A DNA stretch of 64,000 nucleotides from Tubulanus polymorphus (taxonomy: Eukaryota > Nemertea > Palaeonemertea > Tubulaniformes > Tubulanidae), in the NCBI RefSeq assembly GCF_964204645.1, contig NC_134027.1, positions 25,718,485 to 25,782,484 of the forward strand, given 5' to 3'. The notes below the pieces were generated by a model that had not been told where the DNA came from, ran no database searches, and saw only the letters and a program-made list of their open reading frames with translations. How positions within the stretch are numbered: the first letter of the stretch is position 1; each line of letters begins with the position of its first letter. Shown here piece after piece: positions 47,034-60,851 of the stretch. A program made the translations under genes and the position numbers.

Positions 47034-48876
47034 GTAAGAAAATGTCGATCAAAAAGTCAAATTCAGAAAAACAATTTTTTTTTCGGTACAAGAAATGATT
47101 AAAGTAAATGGATGGTAGACTCAATATCTGGAATTCGGTCCAGTTATATTTAGTCTAAGCAGGTTGGGCACTTCGGGAATCAGAAAAAGATCAGGGAATT
47201 TCACAAATTTTACCAAAAACCTGGAAAACTTGGATTATTTTATTGACCATGTGTTTCTTTATCGATACTTGATTCACTGAAAAATGAATGAATTGTAACA
47301 TTTTAAATTTCTCTGATTCGCTCAGGGAGTTTTGTGTAATAACATCGAAAAATCAGGGAAAACTCAGGGCCCGGTTTTATAGACTGGTACTACCTTTTAC
47401 CCGAGGGCTAACTCAACTCAATTTCAATTGAGTTAACCCTCGGGTTCAAGGTTATACCAGTCTATAAAGCCGGCTCCAAAGGATTTGTAAATTGGTGGAA
47501 AGGAAGAGCTTAAAATTGAATTTCATTTTGAATTTAATCAAAAGTAAGTCAAGAACGAATTTTTAACCCACAATGGAACACAATTCTGGAAGTTTCTTTG
47601 AATCCGTCAGTTCCGTAGTAAACAAGAATGAATTCATTTTGAGATGCGTATTTCGGAATTTCTGAGATTTGATTCTGAGAAAATCATTTTTTATTTTCAC
47701 ACTGCAGCCAAGCGTAAAAACAAACAAACAAACAATCAATTTTTAGAATCGACATTTATTACGTGGGTAAACACATGTTTTATGCGTACGCAGTTTTTAT
47801 CTGGGGTTCGGTTTTTCGAAGGCAATAAAGAACTATTAATTTCCCCGCGCGTCCAACAACCACTTTCTCATAGCTCTTACTACCGATGAATAAACCACTC
47901 AATCAACTTCAACTTACATTTATCAAAGTTTTCTCCGATGAAACATCGCTTCAGATTGAAATCACTGCTGGCGGAGCTGCACGCTTTTCTATTCGTTATC
48001 GTCCGATTTTCAAATAACTGCTGCATACCTCGTTTCGAATCAGGACTCTGTTTTGCTGGTCTCTGAATTATCACTATTACTGTAATCATTACTATCATCA
48101 TTGCTATTATATGATAATTGTTAATGAACAAAACCCACAGTTGATGATTTGAAAATTTATTTTCCGACCGTTTCGAAGTTTTTACCAACTTTGTCGTCAT
48201 ATCGCGATTATGATATTTTCATTTCTTTGATGATGAAGTCGAAGTGAAGCCAAATTAGCAAAACCCACTGATTATAAAACAGTTTATTCCGACAGTTTCG
48301 AAGTTTTGACTTAAACTTCGTCTTCAGAAACATCGACAAAAAACGTTTTGTGTTCGTTTCGTTGATGATGAAGTTTATACGAGGGTTTTTAAGCTTCTAA
48401 GATATGCTCAGATCAGTATTTCTTAAAAACTTAAACAGTCGATAATGATTGTTAATTATTATATATCATTATTTTATTGTTTATTGGTTTTCATTATTTT
48501 TTATCGATTATAATTGTAATGGCAATGTTTCATTTCACCATTATCATCCTCATATTATTATGATTACCATTATTATAAGATTGGATTTTATCGGTAATTT
48601 TGCTCTCAAGATAAACCCGATAAATGTTTCAAAAAAGGATTAATAATCTTTTTAAGAGTTCCACGCGTTTGTTGTGGATGAATTGTGAATCTAGATTCTA
48701 ATGAAGTTTTACTTTTCATTTCTTAAACCAATCGACAAATCGTAATCCCAACGCTGTAGATCAGACTCCCAGACCCCCGGCCCCCGGACCCCTGGCCCTG
48801 CCCCCTTATTGTATTATTCTGTATTCTCTTAAATGATATGTTTTACTGAATGTTTTGTTGTATGGTATAATTTCAG
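47034..48876. other. GRIP: GRIP intron before common exon 2
   Basis: The stretch contains a repeat with CTGGAAAACT and AACTCAGG pieces, the perfect palindrome at 47367, inverted copies of GTTTCGAAGTTTT near 48170 and 48290, and AT-rich sequence. No exon is seen. Confidence 0.5.
47367..47477. mobile_element. palindromic element, GGTTTTATAGACTGG ends
   Basis: GGGCCCGGTTTTATAGACTG at the left mirrors AGTCTATAAAGCCGGCTCC at the right, and the centre (CAATTTCAATTG) is itself palindromic. The two arms (about 53 bases) pair with few mismatches, so the whole 111 bases form a hairpin. Confidence 0.85.
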
Positions 48877-48939
48877 ATTATGAGATTGAATATAGACAGG
48901 CCACGACAGACACGATCTCCAGAGCCAGACATGTCGATG
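48877..48939 (+). CDS. GRIP: GRIP common exon 2
   Basis: The acceptor taatttcag ends at 48876 and the donor GTTAGT starts at 48940. The frame set by the next exon is open throughout and gives (D)YEIEYRQATTDTISRARHVD. The exon needs one base from upstream and leaves one base, so it is symmetrical. It lies just before PDZ1, as the short N-terminal segment of animal GRIP does. It could be skipped without a frame change. Confidence 0.72.
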
Positions 48940-48970
48940 GTTAGTAATGTATACATACACTCTATATTTC

Positions 48971-49008
48971 CCGGGGGGGGGGGGGTGGTTGAGAGGGGGG
49001 GATAGATG
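48971..49008. repeat. poly-G tracts
   Basis: Runs of G (about 13 and then shorter runs) lie about 30-70 bases after the donor of exon 2. G-runs near donors can act as splicing enhancers or form quadruplexes, but nothing more can be shown here. Confidence 0.7.
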
Positions 49009-49505
49009 TAGAAATCGAATGTGAAGAAGGTACACGGTGCAAAAGTGTTTCTCATATTTGCCTTTGAAACTTAGCACGTCTCAGTTATTTACAGATAAGA
49101 AGAACACTTTTACTTTTCCGATTAATTTACTTAGGAAATATATATGTATCGAGGTCTATATGCATGTAGCAGGCTTTGTAGCGAGTCTGAAAGATTCTGA
49201 AAAGCGCTCACCATCGGAAATATTCGGAATCTGAGTATATGTGGAAAAAAGTATCGCGTTTCTAGAGATTTCCGTGGATAAACCACTGACTGGGTAGATA
49301 TTTTCCCATAACAGAAGGTCAAGGTCGCTTTATATCTCTGCCACGAGAGATTAGTAGAAGTTCCGTTAGAAACCCCCGGAGTAAAACCAAATCGTACTTC
49401 GAACCGCGAGAGTCGATATCATACTACGTTATTCGGAACGCTCCGAATTAAGTCCTTTCCAATTTAGAACGGACCAAGCGTTCGCACTGAGCGAAAGCTG
49501 GTTCT

Positions 49506-49521
49506 AATATATATATATATA

Positions 49522-49584
<63 letters not shown>
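49506..49584. repeat. AT dinucleotide microsatellite
   Basis: About 79 bases of TA repeats with one ATCTAT interruption near 49522 lie in a GRIP intron. Confidence 0.95.
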
Positions 49585-49588
<4 letters not shown>

Positions 49589-50304
49589 TTGTTTTTGATG
49601 TGTAGTAACAACTTGTTGCCAACTATTTCTGATGGAACAAGAAGAGCTATATAGAGAGGAGTAATACCACAGTACGAGAAATAAATCATACGTCAAATGA
49701 CGTCAATCAACTGAACAATATACGTATTATTATTCTATCTGGGTTTATACCACTTTCTGATTCCTTGAAAACTTGTTTATATCTAAATTGAAGACCGCGA
49801 ATCTCTCGTAAATTAGTAAAACTATATATAGATGGAGAACAGTGTGCGTGAATAAGTAATTTCTAGAAACCCAAACACAGATCTTTACCGGGGTTTGTCT
49901 TAAAATTGGGATTGCATGCCCCTCTTATTTGTATGATTGGTATAGATTTGGATTGATTTGTTATGATTTGGTGTCCCTTACAAACCCACCACACCTGCCG
50001 GGAGTAAAACAGGGGGTTTATCGCAGTACAGATATAGTTGTGTGATCGGCGGTCGAATTTAAAGAATTTTTTGTTCGAATCGAAATGCATAATTGGAAAT
50101 TTCGGTTCTGGTTCACTCAAACGATCTTCCAACCAGCCAGGTTCAAACTGTACCCCTTGAAAACGCCCCTAAATTACTGGTAATTTGATTGAATCTCTTT
50201 TTTTCTGAAAGTTGAGCGTGCTGTATTGGTTGAAGTATCATAGCTTAAATGCTTTGTAGGAATACATGCATTTGCTATATGACGTAAACCTCTTAGACTT
50301 TTGA

Positions 50305-50610
50305 TATGTTCTACTTGCTAACGTCTGAACCTCTGGAATGACCAACTAAGTAATAGTTTCTTTGATGATCATGCTGATTGTATTCCGATATAGAAATGGC
50401 TTCATATCATTATGAGGCAATACGTGCACCAAAGTATTGTAATTTTGATATTTTCTACTTGCTAATGTCTGAACCTCTGGTATGACCAACTAAGTAATAG
50501 TTTCTTTGATGATCATGCTGATTGTATTCCGATATAGAAATGGTTTCATATCATTACGAGGCATTATGTGCACCAAAGTATTGTAATTTTGATATTTTCT
50601 TCTTGACTAC
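50305..50610. repeat. 144-base tandem duplication
   Basis: A 144-base unit containing CTACTTGCTAACGTCTGAAC and ACCAACTAAGTAATAGTTTC is present twice, with a partial third copy (TTTTGATATTTTCTTCTTG) at the right. It lies in the intron before PDZ1. No coding capacity is seen. Confidence 0.88.
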
Positions 50611-50884
50611 TCCTCGAATTCTGCAATGACGTAAAAGTATGAAGCGCTGTTTATATACAAAACTTCACGGGAAGCACAGAATGTATACAAAGAGAGCCTG
50701 GATATACTGTGAAAATAAAAAATGGGCCCCCGAGAGCTAGCGGGGAGAGGGTATGATAGAGCATGAACAAAAGCTCAGACGTACTGTATTGTATTTTGAA
50801 CTGAAGTGTACAATGCGCACTAGATCATAAAGTTTTTTTCTTAATACTTTAAATACTTTAGACGGTTGAGTTTTATATTTTCAG

Positions 50885-53381
<2,497 letters not shown>

Positions 53382-53929
53382 GTAAGTCTCAACTCATCCC
53401 TTCTCCATCTACTTGTGATACAATGTGATAGATTGCAACAGGTCGCAAATGGGCGCATAGGTTGCCTATGACATGACTGTCAGTAACATTCAGTGACTTG
53501 ATGTCAGTGACTTGATCATTGCTGGTGGTCACAGAGAATGTAGTCGCAAGGCTGACCTAACCACCTTGGGCCTGTTGCACTGTTATGACATCTTATGTCC
53601 AAAAGTGGTCTTAAAATCTGAAGACTGGCCTTAAGTTGTTAGATTGGCTATATAACTATATGATCTTAGTCTGGTCTCAAGTTGTTTGATTGGTTATAAA
53701 ACTAAAATGGTTTTAGAATGCCTTAAGTTGTTAGATTGTCTACAGAACTAAGTTGGACTTAGACTAGTCTAGAGTCAAAGCCGTGACTATGCAACCGGCC
53801 CCTGTACATTATGAATTATGAAACTAACCCGCACTACAAAAAAACATGATTATATCGTTAATGTTGTTGTTTCTGGGATTTTGGTACCTGATTGGTGATT
53901 ATTTGATGATTTCAATTCTTTTTTTGTAG

Positions 53930-54515
53930 CCACCAATTCTCGTAATGTGATGAGTAAAACAGTGGAGGTATTGCTGGAGAAAGATGGTCTGACGTTCGGT
54001 TTTACAATCCGTGGAGGAGACAATAACGACAAATCTAAATCCCGCCCATTAACTGTCACTCAAATCCGACCCGGTAGTGCTGCTGATAGGTATGTCTGCC
54101 GAAATCAAAATTAGGCATCTAGTACCACACGATTGAAAAATTCTGAAATGTAGATAGTGTACTCATGAATCGATTAACTTGTCAAATTGAACTCAGGACC
54201 CAGTTTCAAAGTTCTTAAGTTTGATTATGAACAGTTAAAATGTGCTCATTTTCAACATTTTAAACTGCAAAACTGGATCTGAGCCCTGCATTGAATTTGA
54301 ATCGACGGAAATGAGTCCTGTTTAATAGACTTGAAGTAGATATTGAATGCTCAATCATTTTATTACCAGAGAAAGCAGTCTGAAGGTCGGAGATCGTATT
54401 CTGGCTATAAACGGAATCAACGTGATCAATATGAAACTGGAAGAAGCTCTTTTACTATTAAAACGTTCCGACGAGGAAGCCGTAATACTCGTCGAGTATG
54501 ACGTCTCCGTTATGG
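53930..54515 (+). CDS. GRIP: GRIP PDZ domain 2 (two exons)
   Basis: Exons 53930-54089 and 54370-54515 encode MSKTVEVLLEKDGLTFGFTI RGGDNN..., then SKSRPLTVTQIRPGSAADR, ESSLKVGDRILAINGINVIN and MKLEEALLLLKRSDEEAVIL, ending VEYDVSVM. The binding loop is LTFGFTI. It matches vertebrate GRIP PDZ2 (GNTFGFVIRGG; ITCVRPGGPADR; IEYDVSVM). Leu stands where PDZ1 has His, suggesting class II or mixed ligand choice. The introns fall after the Arg codon of ADR (phase 2) and at the domain end (phase 1). Confidence 0.94.
54195..54283. mobile_element. short foldback, GGACCCAGTTTCA ends
   Basis: The left AGGACCCAGTTTCAAAGT mirrors the right side (CTCAGATCCAGTTTTGCAG on the other strand), with AACAGTTAAAATG in the centre. 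It lies in the intron that splits PDZ2. Confidence 0.5.
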
Positions 54516-54990
54516 GTAAGAGTAGCTCCCCGTGCTCCCCTCACCCCCCTCACTCCCCTCCCCATACATCCATCCATCCATCCGTACAACCTAACACGGT
54601 TGTTCTAGTCTACGCATACTTTTACTTTTTAATGACTTTAACGAAGCAATTTGTATTTCGAATGAAAAAAATGTCTAGCAGCGGCGATAGTGTTTTTCAC
54701 ATGGTTCGTATTTGGTACCTGGTGCTCTCTATTTCTCAACAGAAACAAAACTGAAAATTCCAGAGTAAAGACAACTTCGGCAGCAATAAGTCAGATAATT
54801 AATACACCAGGTACCTGAAATAGGTCTTAGACAGAATGGACAAATTGGGCTGCTGAACAAAACCATTGATTTCTAATTTTTTTTGAACCGTGTTCAAAGA
54901 CCAAAACGTCTTCTTTTACTCAAGTTGAATCAGAGAAAAGAAACTCCATTTTTGAAATGATACACGGCCATGCCTACAAAACTGAAAACA

Positions 54991-55261
54991 CAATCAAACT
55001 CAGTTAAGTTGCTACATTACTGAAGTCATGTTGTCTGTTCTTTTATCGCAATTTGAATTTGCAATTCAATCAACTAAATCTTAAGTCGTCATTTGATTTA
55101 GTCGTCACATTGAATGAATGAATATCATTGTAGAAGTCGTCTCTATTTTTCAGTCCCAATTTATATTTCTAATTCAATTTACTTTAAGTGTAAGTCGTCA
55201 TTTGGATAAGTCATCAACAAAATGATTGTCCCAACTACGATGACTTAAGCGAGTTTGACTG
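54991..55261. mobile_element. CAGTCAAACT-type MITE in GRIP intron
   Basis: The left end CAATCAAACTCAGTTAAG mirrors the right end (CAGTCAAACTCGCTTAAGT on the other strand), with TA after the right end. The interior has AAGTCGTCATTTGATTTAG and AGAAGTCGTCTCTATTTTTC. It is the same family as 58918-59384, and pieces recur near 8971 and 51300. Confidence 0.65.
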
Positions 55262-55706
55262 TATTTTCAGAACATCAATTCTTAATTTATTTGTGATTTA
55301 TCAGTGATTTATCATTTTGGGTTTGACATCTTGTTTTGCCCTCTTTGATTGAAGATATTTGGCTCATTAACTTAAGTGAAAGATTTGAAATTTTTATCAG
55401 ACAAACTTACCAATCAATTTGGACGACTGCCAGTGATGTGGTTTTCCCATGAAGCCGCAGTCTGAAATTCTATTGTACGAAGTTAATGATCGCTCGCTGT
55501 GTAATTGAGCCGCGTAACTGGAGGTTGGTTGGGGGGGTTAACCAGTGGCACCGGCGGCTGCAAATTTAATTTCCGAACCTTCAATCTTCCGCTGCCGAAC
55601 GAACGGTATCACGATTAAACAGATATAAACGGTCTGTTATCTCCGAACGCCGGTTTCGTTACCGTTTTATAATCAACGGTACGTTTTTAACCTTTTTCTT
55701 TCATAG

Positions 55707-57361
55707 ACGACGTAAAAAACGTTTGCGGACCGTTGCTGATCGAGATCGACAAAAACCCAGGCGCCAGCCTCGGTATAACGCTTACGAGTTCGACCTCGAG
55801 GAACAATAAAACGGCCATTTTGGTCGAGAATGTAAAAGAAGCCAGCATAGCAGACAGGTGTGTATGAGCGCGCGCCGTGTGTGTGTGTTAAACATATATA
55901 TGTAACATCGGTTCTTGCGTAAAACAAATATTATTTGAGTAAGAAATTCTAATGAGGGTAAAAAACTTCTGCTGCGCGTGATCTCGGGGTTCGTTCCAGT
56001 CCTAAAAAATCGTGGAAAATTTCTAGAAATTTGTCATTATTTTTTCGATACCTGCCTTGGATAAGTTCTAAAAGTTTTTTTTTGAGGCTATGAAATTTTA
56101 ATGTGGTGTGCATAAGTTTTCCTTGCGGTTTTCGTACTGTTTTCATAAACTTTCAATTCTGCATCACTGAGTTGAAGCTCATTCCTAATTTAGTGGTTAT
56201 ATTATGTAAAATTGGATATTTAGAGCAGTCTACTGTACTGAATTTTTGATCTGAACTCTGTACATCGATATCGATTCAGTTTCAGTAGTAAAAAATTTTC
56301 TTACTGCGTTGAGTTGAATCTAGTTGATAGGTTACTGGCAACAACAGGTTTACCAGTATGAGGTAAACATTCTGCAATAGACGTTGGTTGTAGTGCATTG
56401 AAAATGTCTTCCCCCAAATTCTTTCAATTCTTGTAAAAATCATTCATTTACCTGCCAAAAATCAGATGCCAGTACAAAGCTTTTCTCTAAAATTCTCAAA
56501 TGATACTTAGAAATAGCTTCTACCATTCAGTTAAATGTTCTTTCTAGCTCGTGGCACAGAGTTGCACAGTCATGACAGGTCTTAATTCATGAGATTGGTC
56601 TTAAGTTGTTAGATTGGTTGTAGAACCAATGAGCTCAGACAGGTCATAAGTTTTTAGATTGGTTATGGAATCAAATCAGCGTAGACTGGTTTGAAATCTA
56701 AACCATGACTGGAACTAACCCCAAAGTTATTAAAACTCTACCATTTAGATTTGTATTTGTTGGGTTTGCCTTTTGTGCAAGTTTGGAATTTTTTCTCCAC
56801 TGTTGGATAGAAATTCACGTCTGACCCAACCAGCTGGGGTCAGTAGCTCAAAAGTTGGTTAAACTTAACCTGTGGATGATTGAAAATGCCACAATTAAAA
56901 GTTCATTGTTACCACAGATTTTATCCACTAGTCATCCTTAACTACTTTTAAGTAACTGGCCCCAGTACTTTTATGATGTTGTATTTATTTAGATATTTGT
57001 TCTTTTATTTGTAGATGCGGTGCCCTACACAGCGGGGATCAAATCCTCGCAATCGACGAAACTAGTTTAGAACACATGACTCTAAACGAAGCGACGCAAT
57101 TATTGAAATCAAGCGTCGGGGAACAAATGAAACTCGAGATTCTACCTCTCAGTAAAATGAGAACTCGTCAAATGTCGACCGTACAGAGTATGACTCCGTC
57201 GTGGCAGGGTCAAACATCGATGCCTCCGCCGCCGTTAACAGAGCCGCCGTTACCGCCCATACCCCCTCCTCATCATCTCCCCCCTCCTCCTTCACCACCC
57301 CCTCCGCCGCCGCCACCGCCACCCAGATCGAGCTCCGGCAAATCGAGCAGCTCCGGAAAAT
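55707..57361 (+). CDS. GRIP: GRIP PDZ domain 3 and proline-rich linker
   Basis: Exon 55707-55857 encodes [20 protein letters not shown], the binding loop LGITLTSS and [15 protein letters not shown]. Exon 57015-57361 continues [40 protein letters not shown] and EILPLSKM. It matches vertebrate GRIP PDZ3 ([46 protein letters not shown]). The second exon then runs into a linker with [17 protein letters not shown], a longer run of ten prolines and [11 protein letters not shown]. Such a run could bind profilin, SH3 or EVH1 partners; this is an inference. The exon ends in phase 1. Confidence 0.93.
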
Positions 57362-57643
57362 GTAAGAATTATTCTAAGTTATTCTGTATTCTGAGTAATT
57401 CTGTTTGAACAACATTCACTTGAATAAGATTGAGAGAAATCCTGCAATAATTCAGCCTCAAAGATGTAAAGTTCTTGAGTAAAAGAGTAAGCCTTATTAT
57501 GGCTAATAGTCTTTAGCCGAAACATTGCTCCAAATATTCAAACCTTTTAGTCAAGAACATCTAACTTTGGCTGATTATTGCGGGATTTCTCTCGTTTATT
57601 CATCCGACACAAATATTGTGAATCTTCTCGACTTGTTTTGTAG

Positions 57644-57826
57644 TTGTATCCATTCCTGTGGTATCGTCGTCGCCGGTAAGCAGTACGTACGCCAGTAGCA
57701 CGAGCCTCGCCAGTTCACATCACACGAACAGCTCGCAGAGTACGTACATGACGTTCGGCACGTTCGGTAAACTGCACAGTTACCGTGAACGAGCGGCGTT
57801 CATACGGCCGCGACGCGGATCCGTCG
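57644..57826 (+). CDS. GRIP: GRIP linker exon between PDZ3 and PDZ4
   Basis: The acceptor tgttttgtag ends at 57643 and the donor GTAAGA starts at 57827. It joins in phase 1 and leaves phase 1. It encodes FVSIPVVSSSPVSSTYASST and SLASSHHTNSSQSTYMTFGT, then FGKLHSYRERAAFIRPRRGS and V. Ser/Thr-rich followed by Arg-rich sequence is also found in the vertebrate linker before PDZ4. No fold is expected. The exon is symmetrical, so it could be skipped in frame. Confidence 0.82.
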
Positions 57827-57875
57827 GTAAGATTCGACGAAATTCGTTCGAAATTTTAATTCTTGTCTTCTTAAC

Positions 57876-58440
57876 ATGTTCGCTGCCACTGCAATTCTTA
57901 CCAGATGCTACTACAAGTTATCTCGTAGTCGGCAAAAGAGTTATTACGATCAGACTTTGTTCAAAATTGACCAATGAGCATTGAGATTGAAGCAGAGCCA
58001 ATCAGGAACTATGTCATTCAATGCAAGAACGCAAATATCAAACAGTGAATAAGAAAGATCAGCTACGAGATAACTCGTAGTGACAATGGTGGCTGAACTG
58101 GAACTATGAGATAACTCGTAGTGACAATGGTGGCTGAACTGGAACTATGAGATAACTCGAAGTGACAATGGTGGCTGAACTGGAACTATGAGATAACTCG
58201 TAGTGACAATGGTGGCTGAACTGGAACTATGAGATAACTCGTAGTGACAATGGTGGCTGAACTGGAACTAGAAGATATCTCGAAGTGGCAATGATAGTTG
58301 AACTGGAACTAGAAGATACAGAACTATGAGATAAACCATAGAAGCAATGATGGCTGAACCAGAACTACAAGATATCTCGTAGTGAATATGATGGCAGAAC
58401 AGGAATTATAAGATAACTTGTAGTTGGCAGCGAACGTTTT
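57876..58440. mobile_element. foldback element with 41-base repeat inside
   Basis: Left pieces AACATGTTCGCTGCCACTG and CTACAAGTTATCTCGTAG mirror right pieces ATAACTTGTAGTTGGCAGCG and AACGTTTT. Between them, from about 58064 to 58420, a 41-base unit (GAGATAACTCGTAGTGACAA, TGGTGGCTGAACTGGAACTA) is repeated about eight times. The element lies in the intron before PDZ4. Confidence 0.75.
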
Positions 58441-58917
58441 AAAATCATCTGGCAAAATATTTACAGGAGGTTTTTCTAAAATGTTTGATAACCTGTCATA
58501 TTTGGTCTTTTTTTGTACGTATGAAAAAGCCGGCGCTATTTTCAATATGAATTCCCTCTCCAAAAGTTTAGAGGATGACACAATATTTTGTGTAGATTCC
58601 AGTTTGACAAAGGGTTCTTGTGTATAGCGCGCTTTTTCATACATATTCAACTTCTTGATCCTTTGAAATTCCTTTGTGCTTTCGCTGTGAATCTAACTCC
58701 ATAAAGAATATTTCGCTTGCTTCTGATAACAACCCCGCCCCCTATTGTCCGCGTTTCACGGAGATTTGCTACTTTCTCCACAGATACACTGTTGGATGAA
58801 CGAGATGAATACGGTTTAGCAGGTGACAAGAACAAATATCCCAATAATTTGATAGCATAGATGTAGCTTTTGTTTTGTTTTACTGCCTAAAATTAGTGGC
58901 TTGGCTTTTGCCAAATA

Positions 58918-59384
58918 CAGTCAAACTTACTTGTGGCGATCATTATGTTGAGAACTATCCAAATTATCACTTAAACTTAGAATGAATTGCAAATTCAAAT
59001 TTGGGCTGAAAAGTAGAGACAACTTAGAGACAGTTATGTACAACTTATCCAAATGCAGAGCTGCTAACTGTTTCTGATTTTCAGTATTTTGTTACTATTT
59101 TATCCCAAAAACTAGTGATGTGATTTATTTTCTGCATACAGTAATGTGAAAAATGTTACTGAGGGTAACTCATGACTTGAACTATTGATAACTTTCATAT
59201 CTCGATGAGATTTTATTACATACAATTTAACTCGTTACTGACAGCAGTTCACAGAAGTTGGCAGCCTTGCAAATGACTACTTGCGCTCAGTAAATTGAAT
59301 TATAAATACGAATTGGAACTCAAAATAGTGACGATATAAGCAATGTAACAATCTATCTGGTTAGGACTGAACCGAGTTTGACTG
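58918..59384. mobile_element. TA-flanked CAGTCAAACT MITE
   Basis: The left end CAGTCAAACTTACTTGTGG and the right end (CAGTCAAACTCGGTTCAGTC on the other strand) are inverted, and TA lies on both sides (58916-58917 and 59385-59386). The length is 467 bases, with no coding capacity. TA duplication with CAGT ends points to the Tc1/mariner group. Confidence 0.75.
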
Positions 59385-59948
59385 TATCATCTTTATTACT
59401 TCAGAATGATTTTAAACAGATACACAATGAGCAAGTTCCGTTAGTTTCAGTTTGGCAATTATAGAAAATATCTTTTATATCTTTTAACTTGACATTTATG
59501 ATGTTTCATGTACCAAATACTGTATAGCGTGCATAGGTGTTGATACTCAACATTGTCCGGCATCAATTGAGATGTATTTCGAATACTAATAGTGTTGTGT
59601 CGTCACTGAATTTATTAGTTAGATTATGTGTCTAGAAGTATTGCACATGCATGATTTTAAATGTATGTTCTAAAATATACTGGGATCTAGAAAAATGAAG
59701 TAACGTAAAACTTGATCTTCTGCCGTTTGAAGTCTGCTCATAACTAAAATTTGGCTGATGATTCAAAAGTATTACACATAAACCCTTTGGAAGATCAAAA
59801 ACTTTGACTCTTGGGTAAAAACATTGAAAACGAACTAATCTTAACTCCAAACCAATAACTATGGAGGATTTTATAAATTCAACGTCTGTGAATCTGTAGT
59901 TTTTCTGTGCTGTTTTTTTTTCTGAATGAATTTGATGACATTTTGTAG

Positions 59949-60682
59949 GTTCAGGCGGAACGCCCGGTCAGATAAGTCACCCGGAAGTTACGGAAATCAC
60001 GTTAGTCGGTGATGATCGCGGGGTTGGTATCGCTTTACACGGAGGAGTTTTCTGTAAGGATATCGTCACCGATGCTCCGGTTATTGACTATATCGATGCT
60101 GGACGTGCTGCTGACAGGTATTTATAATGTCTACTTCAGGGGCGGATGCATGGTCCAATTCGGGGTGGCCACTGACCTGGAAAACCTGGAAAACTCAGGC
60201 AATCAAAGAAATCTAGAAAAAATCAGAGAAAACTCAGGGAATTTGACAAATTTTAACAGAAACCTGGAAAACTAAGGGAAATAAGATAATGCTATCGACC
60301 ACGTGTTTCTTTATCAATATGTGATTCAAGGAAAAATGAATAATTTTTAAAGTAACTTTTTAAACCTTGAAATTCATCTGACTCACTCTGGGAATTTTGT
60401 GTAATCACATTGGAAAATCTGAGAAAGTAAATCAAGGAAGATTTGTAAATGGGTGGAAAATGGCCACCCTGCAATTTTGATAAAATGATTTTGGAGGGGA
60501 ATGTGATCAACACTTGATCACATTCTGTAAATTTATTTTCAGGTGTGGTTTGATACAGGAAAACGACCGGTTGATATCGATAAACGGTCAATCAGTCGAA
60601 GGTCGACCACTCGACGAAGTGCAACGATTCCTTAAAGAACCAAATCGTAAGCTGGTTCTCGAAATCGAATTCGAAGTAGCCG
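59949..60682 (+). CDS. GRIP: GRIP PDZ domain 4 (two exons)
   Basis: Exons 59949-60117 and 60543-60682 encode GSGGTPGQISHPEVTEITLV, GDDRGVGIALHGGVF, then APVIDYIDAGRAADR, CGLIQENDRLISINGQSVEG and RPLDEVQRFLKEPNRKLVLE, ending IEFEVA. It matches vertebrate GRIP PDZ4 ([36 protein letters not shown]). The loop RGVGIAL is atypical, as in vertebrate PDZ4 (GFGIQL). The intron again follows the Arg codon in phase 2. The intron between the two exons holds a GGGTGGCCA-ended repeat. Confidence 0.94.
60161..60471. mobile_element. repeat with GGGTGGCCAC ends
   Basis: GGGGTGGCCAC at the left mirrors TGGCCACCCT at the right. The interior repeats CCTGGAAAACT and related AACTCAGG pieces. Related pieces occur at 22680-22870, 47165-47360 and 60700-60790, so this is a dispersed family. 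Confidence 0.55.
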
Positions 60683-60851
60683 GTAAGTAGTGAACACTAG
60701 CAGGGCAGCGCCCCTGACCTAGAAAACCTGAGAAAAATCTAGAAAGGAATTGGGGAAAATTTGACACACTTTCCCAAAAACCTGAAACACAGGTCAACCT
60801 ATACGCGACGATTAATGGCAATTTGCGAGCAGTTTTGATTATATATTTCAG

